A stretch of DNA of 64,000 bases from Okeanomitos corallinicola TIOX110 (GTDB lineage: Bacteria > Cyanobacteriota > Cyanobacteriia > Cyanobacteriales > Nostocaceae): NCBI RefSeq assembly GCF_038050375.1, contig NZ_CP150886.1:2583318-2647317 (forward strand). Direction: 5' to 3'. Below, piece after piece: positions 7,772 through 14,516 of this stretch. The notes below the pieces were generated by a model. The model saw nothing but the letters and a program-made list of their open reading frames with translations. It was not told the DNA's origin and did no database searches. Position numbers and translations under genes: made by a program. Numbering within the stretch: position 1 is the first letter of the stretch; the number at the start of each line of letters is the position of its first letter.

Positions 7772-8404
7772 ATGGTTCAGTATATTGCAGCCAAGGATGT
7801 GACACTACGGGAATTAAAGCAAAATTTTAGCATTCAAATCGTTCAAGATGCTACCTTTTTTCCTGAGTGGTTGGATGGGCTTGAGGCTTTGAAAGAGGAA
7901 GAGCAACATTTATTAGATCGGGTGAAGGCTAATTTTTTAGAATTGATGGATGATCCGCCAATGCTAGAAAATACGGTGAAGATGGTGGTACTTGCGCCCT
8001 TGTTAGATTTAGCTGGTTTTTATCATAAGCCATTTAGGATTGAAACAGAAACGAGTGTGGCTTTAGAAATGGAGGATGAAGGAACTATTATTCGGGGGCG
8101 AATTGATGTTTTGGTGTTAAAAAATCGGCTTTGGTTGTTGGTAATTGAATCAAAACGGAGTGATTTTGCGGTGACACGCGCAATTCCTCAAGCTTTAGCT
8201 TATATGTTGAGTAATGAGGAAACTGTGCTACCAACCTTTGGCATGATTACCAATGGTAATGAGTTTTTATTTTTAAAGGTATTGGAACATAAATATGCTA
8301 ACTCGCGGCTGTTTTCTTTGGTAAATCCTGATAATGAGCTTTATAGTGTATTGCAGGTATTGAAGCGTTTGGGGATGGAAACGATAGCGTTCAGCGCAAC
8401 ATAG
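7772..8404 (+). CDS. Orphan type I restriction R-subunit-like nuclease domain
   Basis: The 210-residue protein has a PD-(D/E)xK core: D112 in GRIDVLVLKNRLW, then E126 and K128 in LLVIESKRSDF, followed by ALAYMLSNEETVLPTFGMIT as in HsdR N-terminal domains. There is no helicase domain and no HsdM or HsdS neighbour, so it is not a complete restriction system. Stand-alone versions are common in filamentous cyanobacteria. Its target is unknown; DNA is the likely substrate from the fold. ATG 7772 follows AGGAGAAA (about 7 bases upstream), which supports the start. Confidence 0.75.
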   Translation: MVQYIAAKDVTLRELKQNFSIQIVQDATFFPEWLDGLEALKEEEQHLLDRVKANFLELMDDPPMLENTVKMVVLAPLLDLAGFYHKPFRIETETSVALEMEDEGTIIRGRIDVLVLKNRLWLLVIESKRSDFAVTRAIPQALAYMLSNEETVLPTFGMITNGNEFLFLKVLEHKYANSRLFSLVNPDNELYSVLQVLKRLGMETIAFSAT

Positions 8405-8527
8405 GAATCGCTCTTTGGGAAAAACTTTTTGGTTTACTGATTAACCCCAATTTTCGTAATCTTTATATATTACAAAATGAAGTGCAGAATGTGGGAAACA
8501 ACTGGTGCTTGACTTGGATAGTGGAGA

Positions 8528-8574
8528 TGATGATATAGTAATCATCAAGTACATCACTTATCTATAAATGATGT
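8528..8574. promoter_or_regulatory. Two inverted repeats upstream of the RHH gene (candidate operators)
   Basis: TGATGAT at 8528-8534 and ATCATCA at 8541-8547 form a perfect 7-bp inverted repeat, and ACATCA at 8551-8556 with TGATGT at 8569-8574 a second. Both precede the ribbon-helix-helix gene at 8637. RHH proteins bind such half-sites as dimers of dimers and often repress themselves. Binding here is inference. Confidence 0.4.
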
Positions 8575-8636
8575 TGTGAAGACAGATTGGTGCTGATAGA
8601 TGATAATGACGGTTAGATAGACAAGTGATGTTATTC

Positions 8637-8816
8637 ATGGCTACTAAACGACCTAGAACAACTATCAGCTTTGACCCTGATGAGTACGTGGCACTGGAAA
8701 AGTGGGCTAAATCTGAATTTCGGTCAGTCCCTCAGCTAGTGAGCGTAATAGTCAAAAGGGCGTTGATTGAAAAAAACCAATCTGAGGTAGAAAACCAAAA
8801 CTCAAAGGCAAGTTAG
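8637..8816 (+). CDS. Ribbon-helix-helix DNA-binding protein
   Basis: The 59-residue product has a basic start, MATKRPRTTISF, giving the beta strand (TTISFDPDE), then helix A (YVALEKWAKSEF) and helix B (SVPQLVSVIVKRAL), the CopG/MetJ-type fold. The tail is polar. ATG 8637 is preferred to GTG 8625 because the RHH strand begins directly after it. Such proteins are usually autorepressors or antitoxins, but no toxin gene follows. Palindromes at 8528-8574 are plausible binding sites. Confidence 0.75.
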   Translation: MATKRPRTTISFDPDEYVALEKWAKSEFRSVPQLVSVIVKRALIEKNQSEVENQNSKAS

Positions 8817-8965
8817 AGCGAGCGCACATTTTTTAAACGTCAAAAATGTGGCTTGACTTTTTCAAATGAAGCGATATCTGGGGTATTCTCGTTACCATCG
8901 CTTCTTGCAGCTACCCGTACTCAAAAGACAACCGAACCATGAAAACTAAACAAGGCAGGTAAATT

Positions 8966-9577
8966 ATGGTTCAAGCCTTAGCTAAAACCCTAACTTTTGA
9001 GGAGTTTACCCAATGGAAACCAGAAAAGGGACGGTATGAACTGCATGATGGGGTAATTGTTGAGATGTCACAGCCTACAGGTGATCATGAGGATGTTGTC
9101 GGTTTTTTGGCGCTGGAAATATCGGTCGATATCAAGCGATTAAATCTTCCCTACTTCATTCCCAAAACTGCACTTGTCAAACCACCTGAAAATGAATCTG
9201 GTTATTCACCAGATATATTGGTGGTCAATCGTCCCAATCTTGTGAATGAACCACTGTGGAAAAAGCAATCTACAGTTACTCAGGGGGCATCAGTTCCTTT
9301 AGTGATTGAGGTAGTTAGCACTAATTGGCGTGATGACTATTTCACAAAACTGGGACAATACGAAGCCGTAGGCATTCCAGAATACTGGATTGTAGACTAC
9401 GCTGCATTCGGAGGTAGGCGTTTTCTTGGCAATCCTAAACAACCAGCTATCTCAATTTACTCGTTAGTTGAGGGGGAATATCAAGTTAGTCAGTTCAGAG
9501 GTGATGACCGGATTATTTCGCCAACATTTCCAGAATTGTCACTAACTGCTAACCAGATTTTTCAAGCTGGTAGTTAG
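8966..9577 (+). CDS. Uma2 family endonuclease
   Basis: This is a 203-residue Uma2 (DUF820) protein with the cyanobacterial pattern: LTFEEFTQW, GRYELHDGVIVEMSQPTGDHE, the strand SGYSPDILVV carrying the catalytic Asp, and VPLVIEVVSTNWRDDY carrying the Glu, then PEYWIVDY. The fold is PD-(D/E)xK. ATG 8966 lies behind AGGCAGGTAAATT. Uma2 genes occur in dozens per cyanobacterial genome, with no firmly known biological role. Two further members lie at 15942 and 47544. The last codons (CAAGCTGGTAGTTAGG) match the end of the gene at 11154. Confidence 0.9.
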   Translation: MVQALAKTLTFEEFTQWKPEKGRYELHDGVIVEMSQPTGDHEDVVGFLALEISVDIKRLNLPYFIPKTALVKPPENESGYSPDILVVNRPNLVNEPLWKKQSTVTQGASVPLVIEVVSTNWRDDYFTKLGQYEAVGIPEYWIVDYAAFGGRRFLGNPKQPAISIYSLVEGEYQVSQFRGDDRIISPTFPELSLTANQIFQAGS

Positions 9578-9582
9578 GCTTT

Positions 9583-9643
9583 CCTGGCGATGCGATTGCC
9601 TACGGCACTGGCGTAGCCAATCGCTGCTGCAAGGAGTTCGCTG
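9583..9643. repeat. Small dispersed repeat cluster
   Basis: GCGATTGCCTACGGCACTGG belongs to the family seen at 6367, and GCTGCTGCAAGGAGTTCGC resembles the repeat at 4024. Two families adjoin directly after the Uma2 stop codon. Confidence 0.6.
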
Positions 9644-10228
9644 ATCTTGCACCGACTATCCTATATATAGGATTCCAACTCGCGCCCCAAACATCTTTAG
9701 GACTTACGTACCAAATTTATCTATGAGGGCTGGGTGTAGGGGTTTTGCTCATTTACATTTCTATTTTCCCATCCCTTCACCTCCCACTCTCAAACCTTGA
9801 TTTTTCGTTTTTTTGCGTAATTCCTAATCTTTTAAAAAATTTATTGACACCTGCTAATTCAATATGTATATTCAGAGTATATACATTAAGCCAAGTTTTA
9901 AGCTTATCCCCCAACAGCAAGCTATCCATTACCGGGATCTTTCTTAGCATTCGTGAGAGGGATTGCGTTCCAGGGCTGCGCCGGAGGCGAATCGCTCGCA
10001 AACCCCCAACTCTTAATCCTCCGTTGCTGTTTCTCAATAAAATGAGGGTTTTATCAATAAGGATGAGGTGCATTTTGTAAAGAGTAGGTAGATTTTTAAG
10101 TCTTGAAACCTTTGCCACATATAAGTTTCAAGATTGTTACGAAAGATGGGGGGTAACGCATAGCAACAGCAAGGGGGGATGAGAGCGGGCATAAGGCATA
10201 GCAAAATAGGCATTGGTGTTCTTATACC

Positions 10229-10354
10229 ATTTGACTCCTTTCATCTCAAGTTGAACAGTGTGGATATCTGACAAAATATTTAGAGATAACTATTTGACTC
10301 CTTTCATCTCAAGTTGAACAGTGTGGATATCTGACAAAATATTTAGAGATAACT
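10229..10354 (+). repeat. 63-bp perfect tandem duplication ending at the mazE start
   Basis: ATTTGACTCCTTTCATCTCA starts both copies (10229 and 10292), and the 63-bp unit is repeated without mismatch. The second copy ends in AACT immediately before ATG 10355, so the promoter-proximal sequence and leader are doubled. Perfect identity means the event is recent or maintained. Confidence 0.9.
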
Positions 10355-10597
10355 ATGACGACAGTTGTTGCAAAATGGGGAAACAGTTTAGCTATTCGGA
10401 TTCCCAGATCCGTAGCTGAACAAGCGCAAGTAACGGAAGGGATAGCGATAGATTTTAGTGTAGAAGGTAACAGGATTGTAATTACACCACAAAAAAGAAA
10501 AAAATATACGCTTGATGAGTTGCTAGAAGGTATGACTCCTGATAAATTTCATCCTGAATTTGAAACTGGAAACGCTGTGGGGAATGAAGATTGGTAG
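10355..10597 (+). CDS. mazE: MazE-type antitoxin (AbrB fold)
   Basis: The 80-residue protein begins with the MazE swapped-hairpin signature (TVVAKWGNSLAIRIP, then VTEGIAIDFSVEGNRIVITP) and ends in an acidic, disordered tail (EFETGNAVGNEDW) of the sort that plugs the toxin active site. It overlaps the MazF-like gene by 7 bp, so translation is probably coupled. The upstream sequence is a 63-bp tandem duplication. MazE-MazF complexes normally bind their own promoter, and the duplication would double any operator. Confidence 0.88.
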   Translation: MTTVVAKWGNSLAIRIPRSVAEQAQVTEGIAIDFSVEGNRIVITPQKRKKYTLDELLEGMTPDKFHPEFETGNAVGNEDW

Positions 10598-11034
10598 TTA
10601 ATTCTTATTTTCCAAATAGAGGAGATATTGTCAAATTAGAATTTGGGAACACACAGCGATTTACGGCTGATTCTATTAGGCGTGCATTTGCCCTGCAAGC
10701 GTCAGGAATGTCTTTTGATGATATTGCTAAGACATTAAATAACGAACTACAACAACAAGGGCGTGAGCAAATCGGCTATCGCCCTGTTCTTGTTATATCT
10801 CCTATTAAATATAATCGAATTGCTTCTTTAGTTCTAGCGTGTCCTATAACTAGCAATCCAAAAGGGCTTAGTTTTGAAGTTCCACTTGTTGAGGGAATGC
10901 AAACAAAAGGAGTTGTGTTAGCTGACCAAATTAAAACACTAGATTGGAGGGCTAGAAAGGTAAAATTTGTTGAAACTGTTGCACAAGATTTAATAGAAGA
11001 AGTACAAGCAAAGCTCGAAACATTAATTTTATGA
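10591..11034 (+). CDS. mazF: MazF/PemK-type endoribonuclease toxin with an inserted segment
   Basis: The start is TTG 10591, inside the last codons of mazE. The MazF core is present: RGDIVKLEF, then GREQIGYRPVLVISP, ITSNPKGLSFEVPL, and GVVLADQIKTLDWRARKV. Between the first two pieces are about 38 extra residues (19-56) that contain RRAFALQASGMSFDDIAKTL, which resembles a short helix-turn-helix. Ordinary MazF proteins are about 110 residues with a short loop at this point; this one is 147. MazF cleaves single-stranded RNA at short motifs. The insertion may change specificity or MazE contact. Whether it is widespread in cyanobacteria I cannot say. Confidence 0.8.
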   Translation: MVVNSYFPNRGDIVKLEFGNTQRFTADSIRRAFALQASGMSFDDIAKTLNNELQQQGREQIGYRPVLVISPIKYNRIASLVLACPITSNPKGLSFEVPLVEGMQTKGVVLADQIKTLDWRARKVKFVETVAQDLIEEVQAKLETLIL

Positions 11035-11061
11035 TATGGATTGATTCTCCTTATTTAGTCT

Positions 11062-11113
11062 GATAGCACTGCCGGAGGCAATCGCGCTCCAGCGCAGTGC
11101 TGAAAGCAATCAC
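11062..11113. repeat. Small dispersed repeat
   Basis: GCACTGCCGGAGGCAATCGC followed by GCTCCAGCGCAGTGC is a variant of the palindromic family at 6367. It separates the MazF gene from the next gene. Confidence 0.6.
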
Positions 11114-11153
11114 CCAACTAACCACCAATCCCAAAAACTAAAACAGAGGCGTT

Positions 11154-11597
11154 ATGACCACACCACAGCCAGTGGATACAGACACCAGGCTCAACCAGCT
11201 TGAGGATGAATTTGAGACAGTTAAGCAGCTTTTGATATCAGCCGCTTCCTATGCTGAATCAGCTGATAAACGGATTGACAGATTATCTGAAAGGCAAGAT
11301 ATTACCCAACGACAGCTTGATGGTTTAGCCGTAACTGTTCAAGTCATGGGTGAAACAGTTCAATCTATGGGTGAAAAAGTTGATAATTTTGTCACCAAGG
11401 TAGATGACTCTTTAGACCGCTTAACCCGCAAAATTGATGATTTTGTGGAAACCACTACAGCACGTAACGCTGTAGTAAATAATGTTGTTCTTGAATTACG
11501 GGACTCTCAGCAGTCTATTAATGCGTCGTTGGCAAGAATGGAGTCCATGATCTTGCAGCTGCACAAACCAAATAACAGCAACGAAGCTGGTAGTTAG
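11154..11597 (+). CDS. Coiled-coil protein of unknown function
   Basis: The 147-residue product is almost entirely heptad-patterned helix from residue 12 to 125 (RLNQLEDEFETVKQLLIS, RIDRLSERQDITQRQLDGL, VDDSLDRLTRKIDDFVETT), with no signal peptide or membrane segment. Its layout resembles small cyanobacterial coiled-coil proteins that often accompany accessory genes. No enzyme motif is visible. Its 3' end shares GAAGCTGGTAGTTAGG with the Uma2 gene at 8966. I cannot assign a function. Confidence 0.6.
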   Translation: MTTPQPVDTDTRLNQLEDEFETVKQLLISAASYAESADKRIDRLSERQDITQRQLDGLAVTVQVMGETVQSMGEKVDNFVTKVDDSLDRLTRKIDDFVETTTARNAVVNNVVLELRDSQQSINASLARMESMILQLHKPNNSNEAGS

Positions 11598-11946
11598 GGA
11601 TGGGATTGCAAGATAGGTTACGCCAAACTGCGCTATCGGCAGTGTTTGGAGCGCGATAGCGTATCCCTTACCAGACTGAAGGAAAGAAATAGCGCGAGCT
11701 AGTAATCGCAATTTAAGCAAATTAGTGTAAAATAATTTCAACAGCAAAACCCGGTTCGACCGTGGAAAGTTAACCGGGAGTTGCATTTAAATAATTCACT
11801 CACCATTTAGGGCGAGTCGTTTTGTTTCAACCCCTTTGAAAAAGGTCGCTATCTATAACTCCATTCGCAAAAGTAGCTATCCATAACTCTATAACTCTAT
11901 TTGCAAAGGCTGCTATCTATAACTCTATTCACAAAGGTTGCTATCT
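11598..11946. other. Intergenic region with hairpin and tandem repeats
   Basis: No gene was seen. It contains the dispersed repeat above, a 7-bp inverted repeat (CCCGGTT 11750-11756 / AACCGGG 11772-11778) and the tandem array that runs into the next start codon. Confidence 0.6.
11607..11663. repeat. Small dispersed repeat
   Basis: ACTGCGCTATCGGCAGTG and GAGCGCGATAGCGTATCCC belong to the dispersed palindromic repeats found across the window. It follows directly on the coiled-coil gene. Confidence 0.5.
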
Positions 11947-11955
11947 ATGACTACA
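11848..11955 (+). repeat. ~28-bp tandem repeats running into a start codon
   Basis: Units beginning GCTATCTATAACTCTATT start at 11848, 11876, 11912 and 11940 (spacings 28, 36, 28). In the fourth unit TATCTATAACT has become TATCTATGACT, which supplies the ATG of the gene at 11947. The gene's leader and its start codon therefore lie inside the array. Confidence 0.8.
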
Positions 11956-12321
11956 TTAACAGTTCTCGACCCAATTGATCAACAAATTTGTGACCAAATT
12001 CAGAAACAAGCGCAACAAATGACTCGCGCCTTCATCCAGATGTGCCAAACCGTCTACTTTGCGAAACTGACGTTCCAGCGTACTGAGTTGAAGGCCATTC
12101 AAGAATCATTGGAGTGGACAGCAACCACAGCAACCTCCTATGCTAAGGTGGGCGAGTTCATAGCGGACATCGAACCTAGCAATCTAGATTTACTTGATTG
12201 CAACACAATCAAAGCTTTGTGCTACGAGAAGTTTCAACCAATATTAGAACGCCTCAAATCAGAACGTCTCACAGTAGCAGAAGTTCGCCAGGAGATGACG
12301 CAAATAAATAGGGTTTGCTGA
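11947..12321 (+). CDS. Unknown helical protein, 3' end replaced by an IS end
   Basis: The 124-residue product is helical and charged (QQICDQIQKQAQQMTRAF, LKAIQESLEWTATTATSYAK, EKFQPILERLKSERLTVAEV). I do not recognise the family. The start ATG 11947 is created by the fourth unit of a tandem repeat. After codon ATA at 12306 the sequence enters TAGGGTTTGCTGA, the same terminal sequence as the MITE at 43431, which provides the last residues RVC and the stop. The native C-terminus is therefore missing, and function is doubtful. Confidence 0.55.
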   Translation: MTTLTVLDPIDQQICDQIQKQAQQMTRAFIQMCQTVYFAKLTFQRTELKAIQESLEWTATTATSYAKVGEFIADIEPSNLDLLDCNTIKALCYEKFQPILERLKSERLTVAEVRQEMTQINRVC

Positions 12322-12659
12322 AAAAGTCGAAAAAAACCTTGAGGAGAATTGAGAGGGTAGTCAAGCAGAAATAAAGATAAGTTTTTGTTGTTTAAACTTC
12401 ACTAAATAATCACTTTCACTAATGAACCAAAGGAAAAAAGACGTAATTCTGAAAAATTGGTAACTGCCCAGGTAGGAAAGTAAAGGATATTCCCAAAAGG
12501 GAAGAAACATGGTAGCGTTCAAACATGAGTCCAGAAGAAAAAGATCAAAAAATAGAGAGGCTAGAGCAAGAGGTTAAAGCACTGCGGGAAAGGATAGCAG
12601 AGCTAGAGAGGAGCTTGGGACTAGATAGCCAAACAAGTTCAAAACCGCCAGCCAGCGAT
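12309..12659 (+). mobile_element. Left end of an IS66-type element, interrupted
   Basis: The left boundary is TAGGGTTTGCTGA (12309), matching the MITE end at 43431. The element carries the first 45 codons of an IS66-type transposase and is then cut by the IS4-type element at 12660. No right half was found beyond that insertion. Confidence 0.5.
12525..12659 (+). pseudogene. IS66-type transposase (TnpC) N-terminal fragment
   Basis: ATG 12525 opens MSPEEKDQKIERLEQEVKAL, continuing as RERIAELERSLGLDSQTSSK and PPASD. This is the leucine-zipper start plus the GLxSxxSSKPPSSD motif found at the front of IS66 transposases. The frame ends at the inverted repeat of the IS4-type element after GAT 12659. 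The zinc-binding and DDE parts are absent. Confidence 0.8.
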
Positions 12660-14156
12660 CATTAGTGACAAGTTAAGGAAAAGGAGAAATTGTCAAGGGT
12701 GGGATTTGTAGTGGTAAAAAACATGGGAAACTTAGTCTAGACAAGTAATTGAGCGATTGAGACGAGCCATGACCACCAGCCGAAAAACTAATCGAGACCA
12801 CGCAAAAAAGAAACACAGACCAATGGTGGAAGACGAAGTAATTGCAGAGCAACTGGAAAGATTACTGACACCAGCGATTACAAATCAAGAAAATTACTAC
12901 AGAAAATTAGGACTCAGAGAACGGATACTGAATTTACCGTTGATGATGGCGGCGGTGTTAACCCTGTTGTGGAGAGACGTAGCCGGAGTCAGAGAACTGA
13001 CAAGAATATTAGCTAGAGATGGTTTTCTGTGGTGTAATCCCACAAAAGTTAGTCAACAAGCTATATCACAGAGATTTTTGACATTTCCATCGGAATTATT
13101 TGAAAAAGTATTTAAAGATTTATTGCCTAGTTTGAGGGCGGCTTGGCACAGTAGAAATAAACGTCCACTACCAGAAAGTATTCAATTTACGTTATTAAAA
13201 TTCGAGAAGATTTGGATAGTAGACGGCTCAACATTAGAAGCATTATTTCGTAAATTACAAAGTTTAGAAGCAGCACAAAGAGGACAATTAGCAGGAAAAA
13301 TGAGTAAAGTCATTGATTTAATGACCAGATTACCTGTAGAGATTTGGTTTGAAGAAAATCCCAAAGCATCTGATACTAAACTAGAAGAAAATATTTTGAA
13401 TTTAGTGACACAAAATACCTTATTGTTGTTGGATAGAGGGTTTTATCACTTTAATTTTTGGCATCAATTAATTGAAAAGAAAGTTGATTTTATTACCAGA
13501 ATAAAGAAAGGAGCAGCAATAAAGGTAGAACAAATATTTACAGATAGTTATGGATTGCGAGACCGAAAGATACGTCTGGGTTCTGGCACGAAAAAGACTC
13601 CGTTTATCACCTTACGTTTGATTGAAGTGCGGTCAGGAAAAACATGGCATTCTTATTTAACCAGTGTCCTAGACCCTCATGTTTTACCTCCCTATGTTGT
13701 TGCAGATTTATATCGACGAAGATGGCGAATTGAAGATGCTTTTAACACAGTCAAAAGACTCTTGGGGTTAAGTTATTTATGGACAGGTTCAATTAATGGT
13801 ATTAAATTGCAGATTTGGGCAACTTGGTTGTTTTATGCGGTTTTAGTCGATTTAGGTGATGCTGTGGCTGACGAACTTTCTCTCCCCTTTGATGAGATTT
13901 CATTAGAAATGATTTATCGTGGTCTTTATCATTTTACTATGGCTCATCACAAAGGTAAGGCAACAGATCCTGTTAAGTATTTTGCTGACCCTCAAAATCG
14001 AGATTTAGGTATTATCAAACAGAACCGAAAACCAAACATAAAATTAATTGTCGCTCCTTTTCCAGATATTCAACGTGGAACTGATCAGTTTTTTTTTTCA
14101 ACAATTCTCTGAAAGCCTCTTGACAAAAGACTTACAGCCTTAACTTGTCACCAATG
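12660..14156 (+). mobile_element. Full-length IS4-type insertion sequence
   Basis: The element is about 1.5 kb, with ends CATTAGTGACAAGTTAAGG (left) and, inverted, CATTGGTGACAAGTTAAGG (right), one mismatch in 19. It encodes one intact transposase and has inserted into the IS66-type fragment. A deleted copy lies at 7008-7470, and a 63-bp piece of it at 23398-23460. No clear target duplication is visible at either copy. Confidence 0.88.
12769..14112 (+). CDS. IS4 family transposase
   Basis: The product from ATG 12769 is 447 residues. It has the IS4 DDE layout: IWIVDGSTLEALFRKLQ (first Asp), LLLLDRGFYHFNFW (second Asp) and the YREK signature LYRRRWRIEDAFNTVKRLLG with the catalytic Glu. No frame break is seen, so it may be active. 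A TTG 12 bases upstream (12757) is a possible alternative start. Its end GATCAG-T(10)-CAACAATTC lies 40 bp from the right inverted repeat. Confidence 0.92.
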   Translation: MTTSRKTNRDHAKKKHRPMVEDEVIAEQLERLLTPAITNQENYYRKLGLRERILNLPLMMAAVLTLLWRDVAGVRELTRILARDGFLWCNPTKVSQQAISQRFLTFPSELFEKVFKDLLPSLRAAWHSRNKRPLPESIQFTLLKFEKIWIVDGSTLEALFRKLQSLEAAQRGQLAGKMSKVIDLMTRLPVEIWFEENPKASDTKLEENILNLVTQNTLLLLDRGFYHFNFWHQLIEKKVDFITRIKKGAAIKVEQIFTDSYGLRDRKIRLGSGTKKTPFITLRLIEVRSGKTWHSYLTSVLDPHVLPPYVVADLYRRRWRIEDAFNTVKRLLGLSYLWTGSINGIKLQIWATWLFYAVLVDLGDAVADELSLPFDEISLEMIYRGLYHFTMAHHKGKATDPVKYFADPQNRDLGIIKQNRKPNIKLIVAPFPDIQRGTDQFFFSTIL

Positions 14157-14221
14157 GGGGATGCCTAATGTAAAATGAGAGGAATTCTAGAATCAGTGGA
14201 ATCACCTCTGGACAAGTATTT

Positions 14222-14346
14222 CAAGCAATATGGCGAATTTTTTCTTGAATCGTTGCTATACCCCGGAGAGAAGCCGTGTGATGTGAAAGCATCACGCACG
14301 GTTTTGAAGCCGAGTATGAGGGGTGACTCTCATGCTTAGGTTAACT
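14222..14346 (+). pseudogene. Group II intron-like RNA fragment
   Basis: GCCGTGTGATG, loop TGAAAG, CATCACGCACGG forms the long hairpin typical of bacterial group II introns upstream of the intron-encoded protein. A second stem (ATGAG...CTCAT at about 14316-14333) and TTAGGTTAAC follow, an arrangement I know from cyanobacterial introns. No reverse transcriptase frame, domain V or 5' end is present, so only a fragment survives. Confidence 0.5.
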
Positions 14347-14388
14347 GACTGTCAAGCTGTAATTACCAACGCCGACCAACCGCAGGCG

Positions 14389-14423
14389 GCGATTGCGCGG
14401 AGCGCAGTGCCAGAGGCGATCGC
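14389..14423. repeat. Small dispersed palindromic repeat (inverted copy)
   Basis: Reverse complement of the element at 6367: GGCGATTGCGCGGAGCGCAG followed by TGCCAGAGGCGATCGCC. It contains a HIP1 octamer. Confidence 0.75.
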
Positions 14424-14516
14424 CACGAATCACAAAAAATATTTCTAGGCGGCTTTTGGGAGTGCCAATTACCAAGCTAGAGCAACTCTGAAAATCGGTA
14501 CTCCGGGGTCATAACT

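Larger units (their letters stand above)
9578..10354. other. Repeat-rich 777-bp intergenic region
   Basis: No gene is credible here. It holds a dispersed palindromic repeat (9583-9643), a lone TTAGGACTTACGTA (9697-9710) resembling the end of the element at 3974, a perfect 8-bp inverted repeat (ATGTATAT 9864-9871 / ATATACAT 9879-9886), another dispersed repeat (9961-9999), a second inverted repeat (CTTGAAAC 10102 / GTTTCAAG 10125-10132), and a 63-bp tandem duplication before mazE. Confidence 0.65.
14157..14516. other. Region between IS4-type element and OYE gene
   Basis: No gene. It contains a group II intron-like remnant (about 14222-14346), a dispersed palindromic repeat (14389-14423), and the 3' flank of the oxidoreductase gene. 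Confidence 0.55.

Noticed and set aside
7772-8816. Restriction-modification or toxin-antitoxin module from the R-like nuclease and RHH genes
   Set aside because: No methyltransferase or specificity subunit is present, and 232 bp with an own promoter region separate the two genes.
9745-10118. Overlapping 111- and 113-codon frames on opposite strands
   Set aside because: Both have biased, low-quality translations and cross dispersed repeats, so they are unlikely to be genes.
11747-11780. CCCGGTTCGACC resembling a tRNA T-arm
   Set aside because: No acceptor, D or anticodon arms can be formed around it; it is part of a 7-bp inverted repeat.
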